Origin: a virus
IMG/VR virus record: IMGVR_UViG_3300008954_000219
Coordinates: 1 to 27,835 of that record
DNA: 27,835 bases
Strand: one strand, 5' to 3'
Positions within the stretch are counted from its first letter, which is position 1. Each line of letters starts with the position of its first letter. The translations under genes and the position numbers were made by a program. Positions 15,402 to 23,187 of the stretch are shown one piece after another. The notes under the pieces were generated by a model that saw only the letters and a list, made by a program, of their open reading frames with translations, searched no databases and was not told where the DNA came from.

Positions 15402-16353
15402 TGCGCTGAACGCCTATCTACGAGCTTACATTGTAGATCCGAGTTTGTCCTCAAATGGTCAGCCCATCGGAGGTTTAAAAGGATTCATTAAAATCCTTCA
15501 GAAGCTTGTGCGAGAAACCAAACCTGACGAGATTATTATTTGTTGGGATGGGCCGAATGGTTCCCAGAAGCGCAAAACTATGGACAAGAATTATAAAGCA
15601 GGACGCAAACCTTTGCGTTTGAATCGGGCTTTCCATAACTTGACAGAGGATGAAGAGCTTAAAAATAAAATGTGGCAACAAACGCGCATCATGGAGTATC
15701 TGAATGAGATGCCCATTGTGCAAACAATCCTTCCAGAGATCGAAGCTGATGATGTGATTGCTTATGTGACCCAGATGGATTACTACAAGGGATGGCAAAA
15801 GGTTATTGTATCTAATGATAAGGATTTCATGCAACTATGCGATGAAGAGACAGTGTTGCTTCGGCCTACCCAGAACGAACTGTTAAACAAAAGTCGCATT
15901 GTTGAGCGCACCGGCGTACACCCAACCAACATGGCATTGGCCCGTGCGATCATTGGAGACTCTTCAGATAATCTCCCAGGTATCAAGGGCGCCGGGTTTG
16001 CGACGGTAGCAAAAAGACTTAATTTTTTGTCGGCTGAGAAATCTTATACAATTCAAGAGGTTATAGATTTTTGTGAGAAAACAAACAGTAAACTCAAATT
16101 CTTTTCTAATATTCTGGAGGGAAAGGAAGTCATCGAACATAATTATAGCATGATGCAATTGTACGCTCCTCAGATGTCTTTTCAATCTAAAATGACGGTT
16201 AAAGAGGCAGTGGAGGGCTTCGAGTGCACGTTTAATAAAACTGAAGTTATACGGATGATGAGAGAAGATGGGTTTGGGGAACTTAATTGGGAAGACCTGC
16301 GAACTAATTTAAATCGCATCACCTACAACTGCAACACAGGCGATAAAGATTGA
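15379..16353 (+). CDS. 5'-3' exonuclease / flap endonuclease (T4 RNase H type)
   Basis: 324 residues. The ATG at 15379 has AGGAGA about 5 nt upstream; an in-frame extension to 15358 has no site. Metal-binding and catalytic motifs of the FEN family are in order: IIDALNAYLRAY with D8, IICWDGPNGSQKRK with the basic arch residues and NYKAGRK, EADD (E122, D124, D125), SNDKDFMQL, and GDSSDNLPGIKGAG, the helix-3-turn-helix DNA-binding signature. It would remove RNA primers and flaps on the lagging strand, working with the mini PolA, whose own lack of a nuclease domain it would complement. It is expressed from the 15163 promoter. The length matches T4 RNase H (305). Confidence 0.9.
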   Translation: MKRVLIIDALNAYLRAYIVDPSLSSNGQPIGGLKGFIKILQKLVRETKPDEIIICWDGPNGSQKRKTMDKNYKAGRKPLRLNRAFHNLTEDEELKNKMWQQTRIMEYLNEMPIVQTILPEIEADDVIAYVTQMDYYKGWQKVIVSNDKDFMQLCDEETVLLRPTQNELLNKSRIVERTGVHPTNMALARAIIGDSSDNLPGIKGAGFATVAKRLNFLSAEKSYTIQEVIDFCEKTNSKLKFFSNILEGKEVIEHNYSMMQLYAPQMSFQSKMTVKEAVEGFECTFNKTEVIRMMREDGFGELNWEDLRTNLNRITYNCNTGDKD

Positions 16354-16378
16354 CAGTTTATCGTTAAGCTGTTATAAT
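16350..16378 (+). promoter_or_regulatory. Consensus sigma70-type promoter for helicase and RNR
   Basis: TTGACA (16350-16355), 17 nt, TATAAT (16373-16378), perfect in both boxes. The TGA of TTGACA is the stop codon of the exonuclease gene. An inverted repeat CGATAAA (16341-16347) / TTTATCG (16357-16363) has the -35 box in its loop. The predicted start is near 16385, close to the helicase ATG at 16399. Confidence 0.85.
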
Positions 16379-16398
16379 ACACTATAAAGAGGGCATAC

Positions 16399-17787
16399 AT
16401 GTTAGCAACCGCTGAAAGCGCGAATTTTGGAAGGTATGGAAAAGCTTTTCAAGAAGGACTCGTACAATTAATTTTTGAGGATCGGCCATTCGCTGATCAA
16501 ATCACAGAAGTACTAGACATCAGATTTTTAGAGCTAGAATATTTGAAGGTGTTTGTGCATAAGATCATTTCTTATCGCGCGAAGTACAACAAGCACCCAT
16601 CGGTTGAAGCCGTGATGACCATCCTGCGCACCGAGTTAGAAAACGAAGACGAGGTGGTGCAACAGCAGGTGAGAGATTACTTTCACCGGATTCATAACCG
16701 AGAACTCACAGACATCGACTACATCAAAGAAGCCTCGTTGGATTTCTGCCGCAAGCAAAACCTTAAAGAGGCCATGCTTAAGTCAGTAAACCTTTTGCAG
16801 AACTGTTCTTTCGATGAGATATCTAAGACGATCAATGACGCACTTAAGCTGGGGTCCGAAAACAATTTTGGTTATGATTACGTGGCAGACTTCGAGAAGA
16901 GGTTTGTTCCCAAGCATCGTAATCCTGTTTCTACTGGTTGGTCTGACATGGACAACCTGTGTGGTGGTGGCTTAGGGAAGAGCGAACTGGGCGTCGTCAT
17001 TGCTCCAACGGGCGCGGGCAAGTCAATGGTATTGGTGCATCTAGGCACCGAAGCACTAAAAGACGGAAAGACAGTTATCCATTACACTTTGGAACTACAA
17101 GACACAGTTATTGCAAATCGCTACGATAGTTGCTTAACAGGCTATCCGCTTTCTGATATTATTAATTTCAAGGAAGAAGTTTATGATGAAGTCAAATCTC
17201 TGCCAGGCTCTCTGATCATTAAAGAATATCCCACCAAGTCGGCTTCCACTAATACCATCCGCGCACATCTATCGCGTCTGGTAAAGCGTGGGATTAAGCC
17301 AGGAATGATTGTGGTGGATTATGCGGACTTGCTTAAGCCCGTACAGGCGCGCAAAGAAAAGCGCAACGAACTGGAATCAATTTATGAAGAACTGCGTTCT
17401 CTGTCCACGGAGTTTAGTTGTCCTATTTGGACAGCGTCTCAAACAAATCGCTCTGGCTTAAATGCTGAAGTGATCACCATGGAACAAATCTCCGAAGCAT
17501 TTAATAAGTGCTTTGTGGCTGACTTTATCTTCTCGGTATCGAGAACAATCGAGGATAAACAAAAGAACTTAGGAAAGATTTTTATAGCGAAAAACAGAAA
17601 TGGGCCAGACGGTATGATTTATCCCATACTTATGGACACCTCTAACGTAAAGATTAGAATCCTGCCCAAAAATAATCCTCACATGCAAAATGGAAAGGTG
17701 CCTCTTAACCCAGTGACTCTCGATCCATCCATGCAGAAGGAATTACTACAAAGAAAATATACGAAACTTAAGAAGAAAGGAATTTAA
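16399..17787 (+). CDS. dnaB: Replicative DNA helicase, DnaB/gp41 family
   Basis: 462 residues, close to T4 gp41 (475) and E. coli DnaB (471). GAGGG lies 6 nt before the ATG. Residues 1-170 form the helical N-terminal and linker part. Residue 175 onward is the RecA-like motor: VSTGWSDMDNLCGGGLGKSE, Walker A APTGAGKS with K208, FLELQD-type catalytic Glu (YTLELQD), Walker B IVVDYADLL with D307, TASQTNRSG (H3 with Gln/Asn sensor), and FIAKNRNGPDG near the arginine-finger region. It unwinds DNA 5'-3' on the lagging strand ahead of the phage polymerases. No primase gene is visible in the window. It is followed after 2 nt by the reductase gene. Confidence 0.92.
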   Translation: MLATAESANFGRYGKAFQEGLVQLIFEDRPFADQITEVLDIRFLELEYLKVFVHKIISYRAKYNKHPSVEAVMTILRTELENEDEVVQQQVRDYFHRIHNRELTDIDYIKEASLDFCRKQNLKEAMLKSVNLLQNCSFDEISKTINDALKLGSENNFGYDYVADFEKRFVPKHRNPVSTGWSDMDNLCGGGLGKSELGVVIAPTGAGKSMVLVHLGTEALKDGKTVIHYTLELQDTVIANRYDSCLTGYPLSDIINFKEEVYDEVKSLPGSLIIKEYPTKSASTNTIRAHLSRLVKRGIKPGMIVVDYADLLKPVQARKEKRNELESIYEELRSLSTEFSCPIWTASQTNRSGLNAEVITMEQISEAFNKCFVADFIFSVSRTIEDKQKNLGKIFIAKNRNGPDGMIYPILMDTSNVKIRILPKNNPHMQNGKVPLNPVTLDPSMQKELLQRKYTKLKKKGI

Positions 17788-17789
17788 AC

Positions 17790-19757
17790 ATGAGAACCCT
17801 ACAGAACATCCGCCGCTTCCGCTTATCAGATACATTTATCGAACCCTATAAAACCCAAGAGGTACCATGGGGTCCATTGGGATATGTGACGTTTAAGCGC
17901 ACCTATGCTCGCCGCTTAAGCGAGTTTGATCCGGAGGCCACCGGCACCGAGGAGTGGTGGCAGACCTGTCGCCGTGTCATCGAAGGCATGTTCAACATGC
18001 AGAAGCAGCATGTTTTCTTGTTGGGGCTCGAATGGATCGACAACAAGGCGCAGGCAACCGCAAAGGATGCCTATGACCGTTTGTTTAATTTGAAGTGGAC
18101 ACCACCAGGACGAGGGCTCTGGATGATGGGCACCAAGTTTGTGGAGGAACGTACTGCAGCAGGACTGTTTAACTGTGCGTTCAGATCCACTCGCGATCTT
18201 TCAACGAAGGGAGGCTATCTGTTTTCGTGGATGATGGACGCGTTAATGGTGGGCATCGGCGTAGGGTTCGACACAGAGGGAGCCGGCACCATCACTATCG
18301 AAGAACCCCAATACACAAACGACCTTCATGTGATTGATGACTCCCGAGAGGGTTGGGTTAATTCGGTTCATATGTTGTTGGACGGATTTTTTTTCGGCCA
18401 AAAAATTCCCAGATTTGACTATTCTGCTATCCGCCCCTTGGGTGCACCCATCCACGGATTTGGTGGAACATCTAGCGGACCAGATCCCCTTAAAGAACTG
18501 CATGAAAATCTCACAGAAATGTATACATCCAAGATTGGTGAGACCATCACGTCTGTGGACATTGTTGACACAGAGAACCTCATCGGTCGTTGCGTGGTGG
18601 CAGGAAACGTTCGCCGCTCAGCCGCATTGGCCATGGGCAAGTATGACGACATGTATTATTTGGAGATGAAGAACGATCAAGAGAAACTCTATCATCATCG
18701 GTGGGGTTCTAACAATTCTTTCAACGCCGTAGTGGGAATGGACTATACCTGGCATGCAGAGCAGAGCCAGAAGAACGGAGAGCCAGGATACATTTGGCTT
18801 GACAACGCACGCACCCGTGGCCGCTTCAAGGATGGCGAACGTCTCGATGATATAAACGTTGCCGGCTTTAATCCTTGCGTCGAACAACAGTTAGAAGACG
18901 CAGAGCTATGCTGCCTGGTCGAAACCTTTCCAGCTAAGCATGAAGACTTCGAAGATTACCGTAAGACGCTGAAGATCGCGTACCTTTATGGGAAAACTAT
19001 TACACTCTCTAACACACACTGGCCAGAGACCAACGCAAAGATGTTGAAGAACCGACGCATCGGACTGTCACAGTCTGGCGTTGTCCAGGCGTTCAATAAG
19101 TTTGGCCGCCGTACTCTGTATAGCTGGTGCAACCAGGCTTATGACTATATCGCTGAGTTGGATGAAGAGTATTCTAACTGGCTGTGTATTCCAAAGTCTG
19201 TGCGTACAACCTCAATTAAACCTTCGGGCACTGTCTCGCTGCTGAATGGCTCAACACCAGGGATTCATTTCCCCGAGAGCGAATACTATATTCGTCGTAT
19301 TCGATTCTCTAAAGGTTCACAATTGCTTGACACTTTGCGTGAAGCGGGTTATAATATGGAGGACGACGCGTACTCCCCCAACACTGTTGTAGTTGAGTTT
19401 CCAGTTCACGAGCCTTACTTCGTGAAAAGCAAACAAGATGTCAGCATGTGGGAGCAACTAGAGATTGCCGCCCAGTATCAGTATTACTGGGCCGATAACT
19501 CTGTGTCGGTCACTGTGACTTTTAAACCCGAGGAAGCATCGCAATTAAAGTATGCACTTGAAATGTATGAAACTAGGCTGAAGGCTGTTTCTTTTTTGAA
19601 GTATGAGGAGACCGGATATAAACAAGCTCCGTATGAACCTATTACTCAAAAAGAATACGAGAAGGTCATAAAGAGCATTAGCCCAATTCATAGATTTAAA
19701 ACTGATGAACAGGGAAGTGGAACTAAATTTTGTGATGGTGAGTCGTGTACAATCTAA
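17790..19757 (+). CDS. nrdJ: Adenosylcobalamin-dependent (class II) ribonucleoside-triphosphate reductase
   Basis: 655 residues, monomeric RTPR type, with AAAGGAA 10 nt before the ATG. Redox and radical positions are present: C129 (FNCAF), radical C363 in NPCVE with E365, partner C374 exactly 11 residues later (followed by an extra C375), and the C-terminal thiol pair C648/C653 (CDGESC) that reduces the active site. PGRGLWMMGT and KPSGTVSLL also match the family. It converts NTPs to dNTPs using coenzyme B12 and thioredoxin-type reductants, works with or without oxygen and needs no NrdB subunit. It is shorter than the Lactobacillus enzyme (739), probably in the allosteric parts. It ensures dNTP supply for replication. 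An internal consensus promoter lies at 19327-19355. Confidence 0.92.
   Translation: MRTLQNIRRFRLSDTFIEPYKTQEVPWGPLGYVTFKRTYARRLSEFDPEATGTEEWWQTCRRVIEGMFNMQKQHVFLLGLEWIDNKAQATAKDAYDRLFNLKWTPPGRGLWMMGTKFVEERTAAGLFNCAFRSTRDLSTKGGYLFSWMMDALMVGIGVGFDTEGAGTITIEEPQYTNDLHVIDDSREGWVNSVHMLLDGFFFGQKIPRFDYSAIRPLGAPIHGFGGTSSGPDPLKELHENLTEMYTSKIGETITSVDIVDTENLIGRCVVAGNVRRSAALAMGKYDDMYYLEMKNDQEKLYHHRWGSNNSFNAVVGMDYTWHAEQSQKNGEPGYIWLDNARTRGRFKDGERLDDINVAGFNPCVEQQLEDAELCCLVETFPAKHEDFEDYRKTLKIAYLYGKTITLSNTHWPETNAKMLKNRRIGLSQSGVVQAFNKFGRRTLYSWCNQAYDYIAELDEEYSNWLCIPKSVRTTSIKPSGTVSLLNGSTPGIHFPESEYYIRRIRFSKGSQLLDTLREAGYNMEDDAYSPNTVVVEFPVHEPYFVKSKQDVSMWEQLEIAAQYQYYWADNSVSVTVTFKPEEASQLKYALEMYETRLKAVSFLKYEETGYKQAPYEPITQKEYEKVIKSISPIHRFKTDEQGSGTKFCDGESCTI
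19327..19355 (+). promoter_or_regulatory. Intragenic consensus sigma70-type promoter in the RNR gene
   Basis: TTGACA (19327-19332), 17 nt, TATAAT (19350-19355), perfect in both boxes, inside the reductase coding frame (residues LLDTLREAGYN). It could serve the zinc-ribbon-like, GroES-like and amidase genes from 19767 on. GCTT/AAGC and CAC/GTG can pair around the -35 and spacer. No experimental support is visible in sequence. Confidence 0.55.
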
Positions 19758-19766
19758 GAGGTAAGG

Positions 19767-19997
19767 ATGAACTTTAATTATTTGATAGAAGACAAGAGAA
19801 AGAAAACAATATGCAAGAAGAGAAACTTGAGCGAATGTCATTGGAGCCCTACTGGTCGCGTGTGGGCTACTAGCGGAGATAACATTTGTGTTTCCATGTA
19901 TTGCAAAAGGTGTGAATGTAAGGAGGATATTTTTCTCACGAGAGAAGAATACAAGACTCAACAAAACATTCTTTCGCGAGAGGTGGGAGATGTTTAA
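19767..19997 (+). CDS. Small zinc-ribbon-like protein
   Basis: 76 residues; GAGGTAAGG precedes the ATG, 9 nt after the reductase stop. Cysteines at C16, C24, C41, C46, C49 and C51 form CxxC-type knuckles (C46-K-R-C49) with an aromatic core CHWSPTGRVWATSG, consistent with a small zinc-binding fold. The C-terminal 25 residues are helical (FLTREEYKTQQ). It overlaps the GroES-like gene by 8 nt, so the two are probably coupled. No known family is recognised; an adaptor or regulator is plausible. Confidence 0.65.
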   Translation: MNFNYLIEDKRKKTICKKRNLSECHWSPTGRVWATSGDNICVSMYCKRCECKEDIFLTREEYKTQQNILSREVGDV

Positions 19998-20265
19998 ACC
20001 TGTTAATCGGTACATTCACATTAATGTGGCCGAAGCGAAGCCAGCCGAGAGAGCGTCTGGCATCGTTCTGCCAGATGACTATGCACCAACCAAAGACAGC
20101 CACCTTACGACTACGGTGTTAGCGTGGTCAGAGGATGTTCGGTTCGCAGAACTCCTCACAGAAAACTGCGAAATTATAGTTGATCGCAGCATGGTGGAAG
20201 AAATTACCACTCCCAAAGGGAAGTTTAATGTAATCCTGGATAATTATGTTATAGGAATTGTCTAA
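19990..20265 (+). CDS. GroES-like cochaperonin (gp31-type role)
   Basis: 91 residues from the ATG at 19990, which has GAGGTGGGAG directly upstream; the longer in-frame extension to 19888 lies in the previous gene. The Cpn10 pattern is visible: FKPVNRYIHINV, ERASGIVLPDD followed by the mobile-loop position, VLAWSEDVRF, CEIIVDRSMVEEI, and the closing VILDNYVIGIV. GroES caps the host GroEL; T4 gp31 does so to fold the large capsid protein. The probable mobile loop (PAERASGIVLP / YAPTKDSHLTT) is short, close to bacterial GroES. It would help folding of phage proteins in the host cytoplasm. Confidence 0.85.
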   Translation: MFKPVNRYIHINVAEAKPAERASGIVLPDDYAPTKDSHLTTTVLAWSEDVRFAELLTENCEIIVDRSMVEEITTPKGKFNVILDNYVIGIV

Positions 20266-20279
20266 AGGAAACATACAGA

Positions 20280-21185
20280 ATGGATAAGGATTTTTACAAC
20301 CAGGCGTCGGCTACGCAATTGGGCTGGGAGCCGTCTTGGTTTGGCGAAAGGTACTTTGATGAGAAGCTAGTGAGGGCTATCAAGAAGTGGCAGAAGGCGC
20401 ACGGTCTAACCGCCGATGGTCTCTGCGGTCCAGCCACATACCGGCGCATTTGGACATCGAGACAAGAAAGCATCGATGAACATAAACCTTACCCTATCCA
20501 ATACTCCAGTTACCTCGTATACAATAGCTCGTTCATTCCTATTAAATGGGACAAGGTGGTTCTCTGGTCAGAACAGAACGGACTAGCCGCAAAGGCAGGT
20601 AACTACTACGATTACAGCGGCCGCCCCCAACGCAACATTCGCCTCTTCGTAAACCACTGGGACGTGTGCTTGAGTTCTCGGCGTTGCAACGACGTTTTGA
20701 ACAAGCGCGGTATCTCTGTACACTTTATGATTGACAACGATGGTACCATCTATCAGACGATGGACATGCAACATGGCGCCTGGCATGCAGGAACAAGCCG
20801 CGTCAATCGTGCGTCGGTGGGGGTCGAGATGACAAACGCATACTACCCCAAGTACCAGGACTGGTATGAGAGAAACGGCCATGGTAAGCGCCCGATGGTA
20901 GAAGGTGCATGGGTCCACGGCAACCAACTGGATCCTTTCCTGGGGTTCTATCCCATCCAGATAGAAGCAGCTAAAGCTTTATGGAAAGCTATTGAAGCCG
21001 TCACCAATGTGGAGTTTCAAACACCACTTAGTCAATTCGGCAAGACAGAAACAAAGTACATCCAAGATGTGGTGTATGGCAAGTACGCTGGTATCGTGAG
21101 TCATTATCATTGCAGCAAGCGCAAGATTGATTGCGCGGGACTGGATATTAAAACTTTGATTGATGAGATAAGCGACGAAGAATGA
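20280..21185 (+). CDS. N-acetylmuramoyl-L-alanine amidase endolysin with peptidoglycan-binding domain
   Basis: 301 residues, AAAGGAA about 10 nt before the ATG. Residues 1-60 form a peptidoglycan-binding domain (WQKAHGLTADGLCGPATYRR). Residues 115-290 are an Amidase_2 catalytic domain: H126 (LFVNHWD), HFMIDNDGTIYQTMD, HAGTSRVNRASVGVEM, and HYHCSKRKIDC with H277 and C285, eight apart as in T7 lysozyme zinc ligands. It should cut between muramic acid and L-alanine. There is no signal peptide, so release needs a holin, which I cannot identify nearby. An N-terminal binding domain is common in endolysins of large Gram-negative phages. It overlaps the next gene by ATGA. Confidence 0.9.
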   Translation: MDKDFYNQASATQLGWEPSWFGERYFDEKLVRAIKKWQKAHGLTADGLCGPATYRRIWTSRQESIDEHKPYPIQYSSYLVYNSSFIPIKWDKVVLWSEQNGLAAKAGNYYDYSGRPQRNIRLFVNHWDVCLSSRRCNDVLNKRGISVHFMIDNDGTIYQTMDMQHGAWHAGTSRVNRASVGVEMTNAYYPKYQDWYERNGHGKRPMVEGAWVHGNQLDPFLGFYPIQIEAAKALWKAIEAVTNVEFQTPLSQFGKTETKYIQDVVYGKYAGIVSHYHCSKRKIDCAGLDIKTLIDEISDEE

Positions 21186-21427
21186 AAGTTGGCGATTTAA
21201 TAAGATACCGAGATGATTGGGTTCACACTAATCACAAATATGACGATTCCGGTGTAGCAATTAATTGGGACATTGAGTCCCCGAGGCTCGATGATGAGGG
21301 TTGGTCTAATCCTGTCTTGGTCATTGAGCGTTGGGAGGGCATGTGGATATGTTTGCGACACGGCGAGAAAATCGTTGTTAACCCGAGCCCAGGAACAACA
21401 GCGGTAGAGGTGATAAGTCACACTTAA
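21182..21427 (+). CDS. Small conserved hypothetical protein
   Basis: 81 residues, start overlapping the amidase stop (ATGA). It is Trp-rich (DDWVHTN, INWDIESPR, WSNPVLVIERWEGMW) and reads like a small beta-barrel: MKVGDLIRY at the start, LVIERWEGMWICL, then GEKIVVNPSP. It has no signal or membrane segment. Similar small SH3-like proteins are frequent in large phages; no function is assigned. Confidence 0.6.
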   Translation: MKVGDLIRYRDDWVHTNHKYDDSGVAINWDIESPRLDDEGWSNPVLVIERWEGMWICLRHGEKIVVNPSPGTTAVEVISHT

Positions 21428-21440
21428 ATACGATAAGATA

Positions 21441-22298
21441 GTGATCGGTAGTTCGCTGTCGGCGTTGATGTACGCAGTGATAAACGATTTTCCTGTGTTC
21501 TTCTCTGCGGCCGAGCGTCCGTTTCGGTTTGATTATTTGGATCCCGAGGTGGACTTAAGCTCTCTGTGCTTAGAAAATGAATCTCGTTCACTCAAAACAT
21601 TTGGAGAGGATAGAGTCGTCGGACTCCCCAAGGAGGTCTTGTGGGAGAGACTAATGTTTATGTTGGCCATTCGAGGGAATGCGCCATTAGCTAATCTGTG
21701 CGAGTCGATGAGATACAACGGCGAAGCTTTAGTTTGTTCAGATGAATACGCAAAGATAGCAGAAATAAAGTTTCAACAAGCTTATTACTTTGGTGATCGA
21801 AATTGTTATAAACTTTTAGATCAATCAAGAGTTGACAATGGCAAGTATATATGTTATGATTGGATATCATTCAATCGAGGAGGTAAACATGAAATTGACT
21901 TCATTGAAACTGATGATACTTTCGTCAAACACATATGGTTCTATCCTTCTGACAGAATTGATGGGAATAGTCCTGTTAAGGACGCTTGTGTGGTATCATA
22001 CTTAACAGAAGAAGAGCTATTCGACTTTGATTTTTCAGAGACAATGGCTCGATTCAAAATGATCCACGAAATGGAAAAACGAGGGATGAAAGGAGTATTT
22101 AATGGCTACGGACCCAATGGAAACCCAAAACATTATCGATTTAGAACAACACATTTCAGAAGAAGAAGTGAAAGAAAGACAACGCCGCTTAAAGGAGAGC
22201 AAAACAATGTCAAAATACCGCAACTTAAAGAACAAGATCTATTCAAAGATTTATCATCGGCTTGTATGGACGCCAATGGATTTCTAAGAGAACTGTGA
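21441..22298 (+). CDS. Rossmann-like (possibly FAD/NAD-binding) protein of unknown function
   Basis: 285 residues from GTG at 21441. The start is uncertain: the frame is open upstream to 21417 and would read YDKIVIGSSLSALMYAV, a complete first beta strand and dinucleotide loop, whereas GTG gives only MIGSSLSAL. No ribosome binding site is evident for either. The glycine loop GSSLSAL resembles the first loop of flavoproteins. Later parts (HIWFYPSDRIDGN, CVVSYLTEEELFDFDFS, FNGYGPNGNPKHYRFR) look well formed and soluble. The C-terminus is basic. It ends in a GTGA overlap with the nucleotidyltransferase-like gene, so the two are coupled. The call is by one motif and is tentative. Confidence 0.5.
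   Translation: MIGSSLSALMYAVINDFPVFFSAAERPFRFDYLDPEVDLSSLCLENESRSLKTFGEDRVVGLPKEVLWERLMFMLAIRGNAPLANLCESMRYNGEALVCSDEYAKIAEIKFQQAYYFGDRNCYKLLDQSRVDNGKYICYDWISFNRGGKHEIDFIETDDTFVKHIWFYPSDRIDGNSPVKDACVVSYLTEEELFDFDFSETMARFKMIHEMEKRGMKGVFNGYGPNGNPKHYRFRTTHFRRRSERKTTPLKGEQNNVKIPQLKEQDLFKDLSSACMDANGFLREL
21832..21860 (+). promoter_or_regulatory. Intragenic sigma70-type promoter with extended -10
   Basis: TTGACA (21832-21837), 17 nt, TATGAT (21855-21860), with TG one base upstream of the -10 (extended -10). It lies inside the Rossmann-like gene and could transcribe the downstream nucleotidyltransferase-like gene and dnaE. Confidence 0.55.
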
Positions 22299-23167
22299 GC
22301 GCGAATGTACACGTTGCCGGCATCATCCCCTTAGCTAATCTGGAAACAGATCATGCTTTGGATATGCCCTCGTGTATGCTCCCGGTGAACGCAGGCTTTA
22401 CAGCTATTCAAAAGTCTGTGTTTGAGTGTGCGATGGCGGGCTGTCAAACCATTTGGATTGTAGCCAATCCAGATCTTGCACCCATAGTGCGTAAGACTGT
22501 GGGAGAGTGGACTTATGACCCCGTCTATTATAAACGCACAATGACTAAATTTTATAAGAATGTACGGAAAGAGATACCTATTTATTACGTTCCCATTAGT
22601 GAACAGGATCGTGATCGTCGCGATTCGTATGGCTGGTCGATTTTGCATGGAGTAAATTCTGCTTGGTGGGTGGCCACTAGGATTTCAAAATGGCTTACGC
22701 CCGAAAAGTACTTTGTTTCTTTTCCTATGAGTGCATATGACATTTATTCCATCCGAGAACACAGGCGGCAGATTTCACACAGGAAACATAACTTCTTCCT
22801 GACACACAAGGGGCAAACCGTGAAAGATAACTTGCCGTTGTCTTTTACTATGAAAGGAGATGACTTTATAAAATGCAGAAGAAAGGTAAACAAACTAACA
22901 ACGCGGGAATTTTTACCACCATTAGAGGGAAGCAAATACCCGTCCCAAAAATTACCACTGGAAGAAAGGTGGTCAGCGCGGACGTTCGAGTTCCAAACGA
23001 TTCTTGAAGAAGTAGAGGAGGCTGACGCAGCACAGAAAGAAGTGGATTGGTTCTACGATCTTTCAAGCTGGGAAGAATACAAAGCTTTTTTGGGATCCCA
23101 AAACATTATCGAAAAACCATATGAGGGCTTGACACAGCCCCATATTCATGCTAAATTATTACTATAG
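22295..23167 (+). CDS. Nucleotidyltransferase-like (GT-A fold) protein
   Basis: 290 residues from GTG at 22295 that overlaps the previous stop as GTGA; an in-frame TTG at 22262 lies inside the previous gene. Residues 5-60 follow sugar-phosphate nucleotidyltransferases: VHVAGIIPLANLETDHALDM, PSCMLPVNAGFTAIQKSVF, ECAMAGCQTIWIVANPDLAP. The usual G-x-G-T-R loop is replaced by NLETDHAL, so catalysis may differ or be lost. The middle (VPISEQDRDRRDSYGWSILH) resembles the nucleotide-sugar part with a DxD-like patch. The C-terminal 90 residues are charged. It may activate a sugar or another small molecule, or modify a protein. The family is suggested by pattern, not proven. Confidence 0.5.
   Translation: MSANVHVAGIIPLANLETDHALDMPSCMLPVNAGFTAIQKSVFECAMAGCQTIWIVANPDLAPIVRKTVGEWTYDPVYYKRTMTKFYKNVRKEIPIYYVPISEQDRDRRDSYGWSILHGVNSAWWVATRISKWLTPEKYFVSFPMSAYDIYSIREHRRQISHRKHNFFLTHKGQTVKDNLPLSFTMKGDDFIKCRRKVNKLTTREFLPPLEGSKYPSQKLPLEERWSARTFEFQTILEEVEEADAAQKEVDWFYDLSSWEEYKAFLGSQNIIEKPYEGLTQPHIHAKLLL
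23130..23158 (+). promoter_or_regulatory. Sigma70-type promoter for dnaE
   Basis: TTGACA (23130-23135), 17 nt, TAAATT (23153-23158), at the end of the preceding gene. Inverted repeat GGGCT (23126-23130) / AGCCC (23137-23141) encloses most of the -35 box. The predicted start is near 23165, about 23 nt before the dnaE start. Confidence 0.7.
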
Positions 23168-23187
23168 ACTAAAAAAGGGAGTGAGCT

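Noticed and set aside
16341-16363. Inverted repeat at the end of the exonuclease gene as a terminator
   Set aside because: The stem is AT-rich and no T run follows; recorded as a promoter-associated repeat instead.
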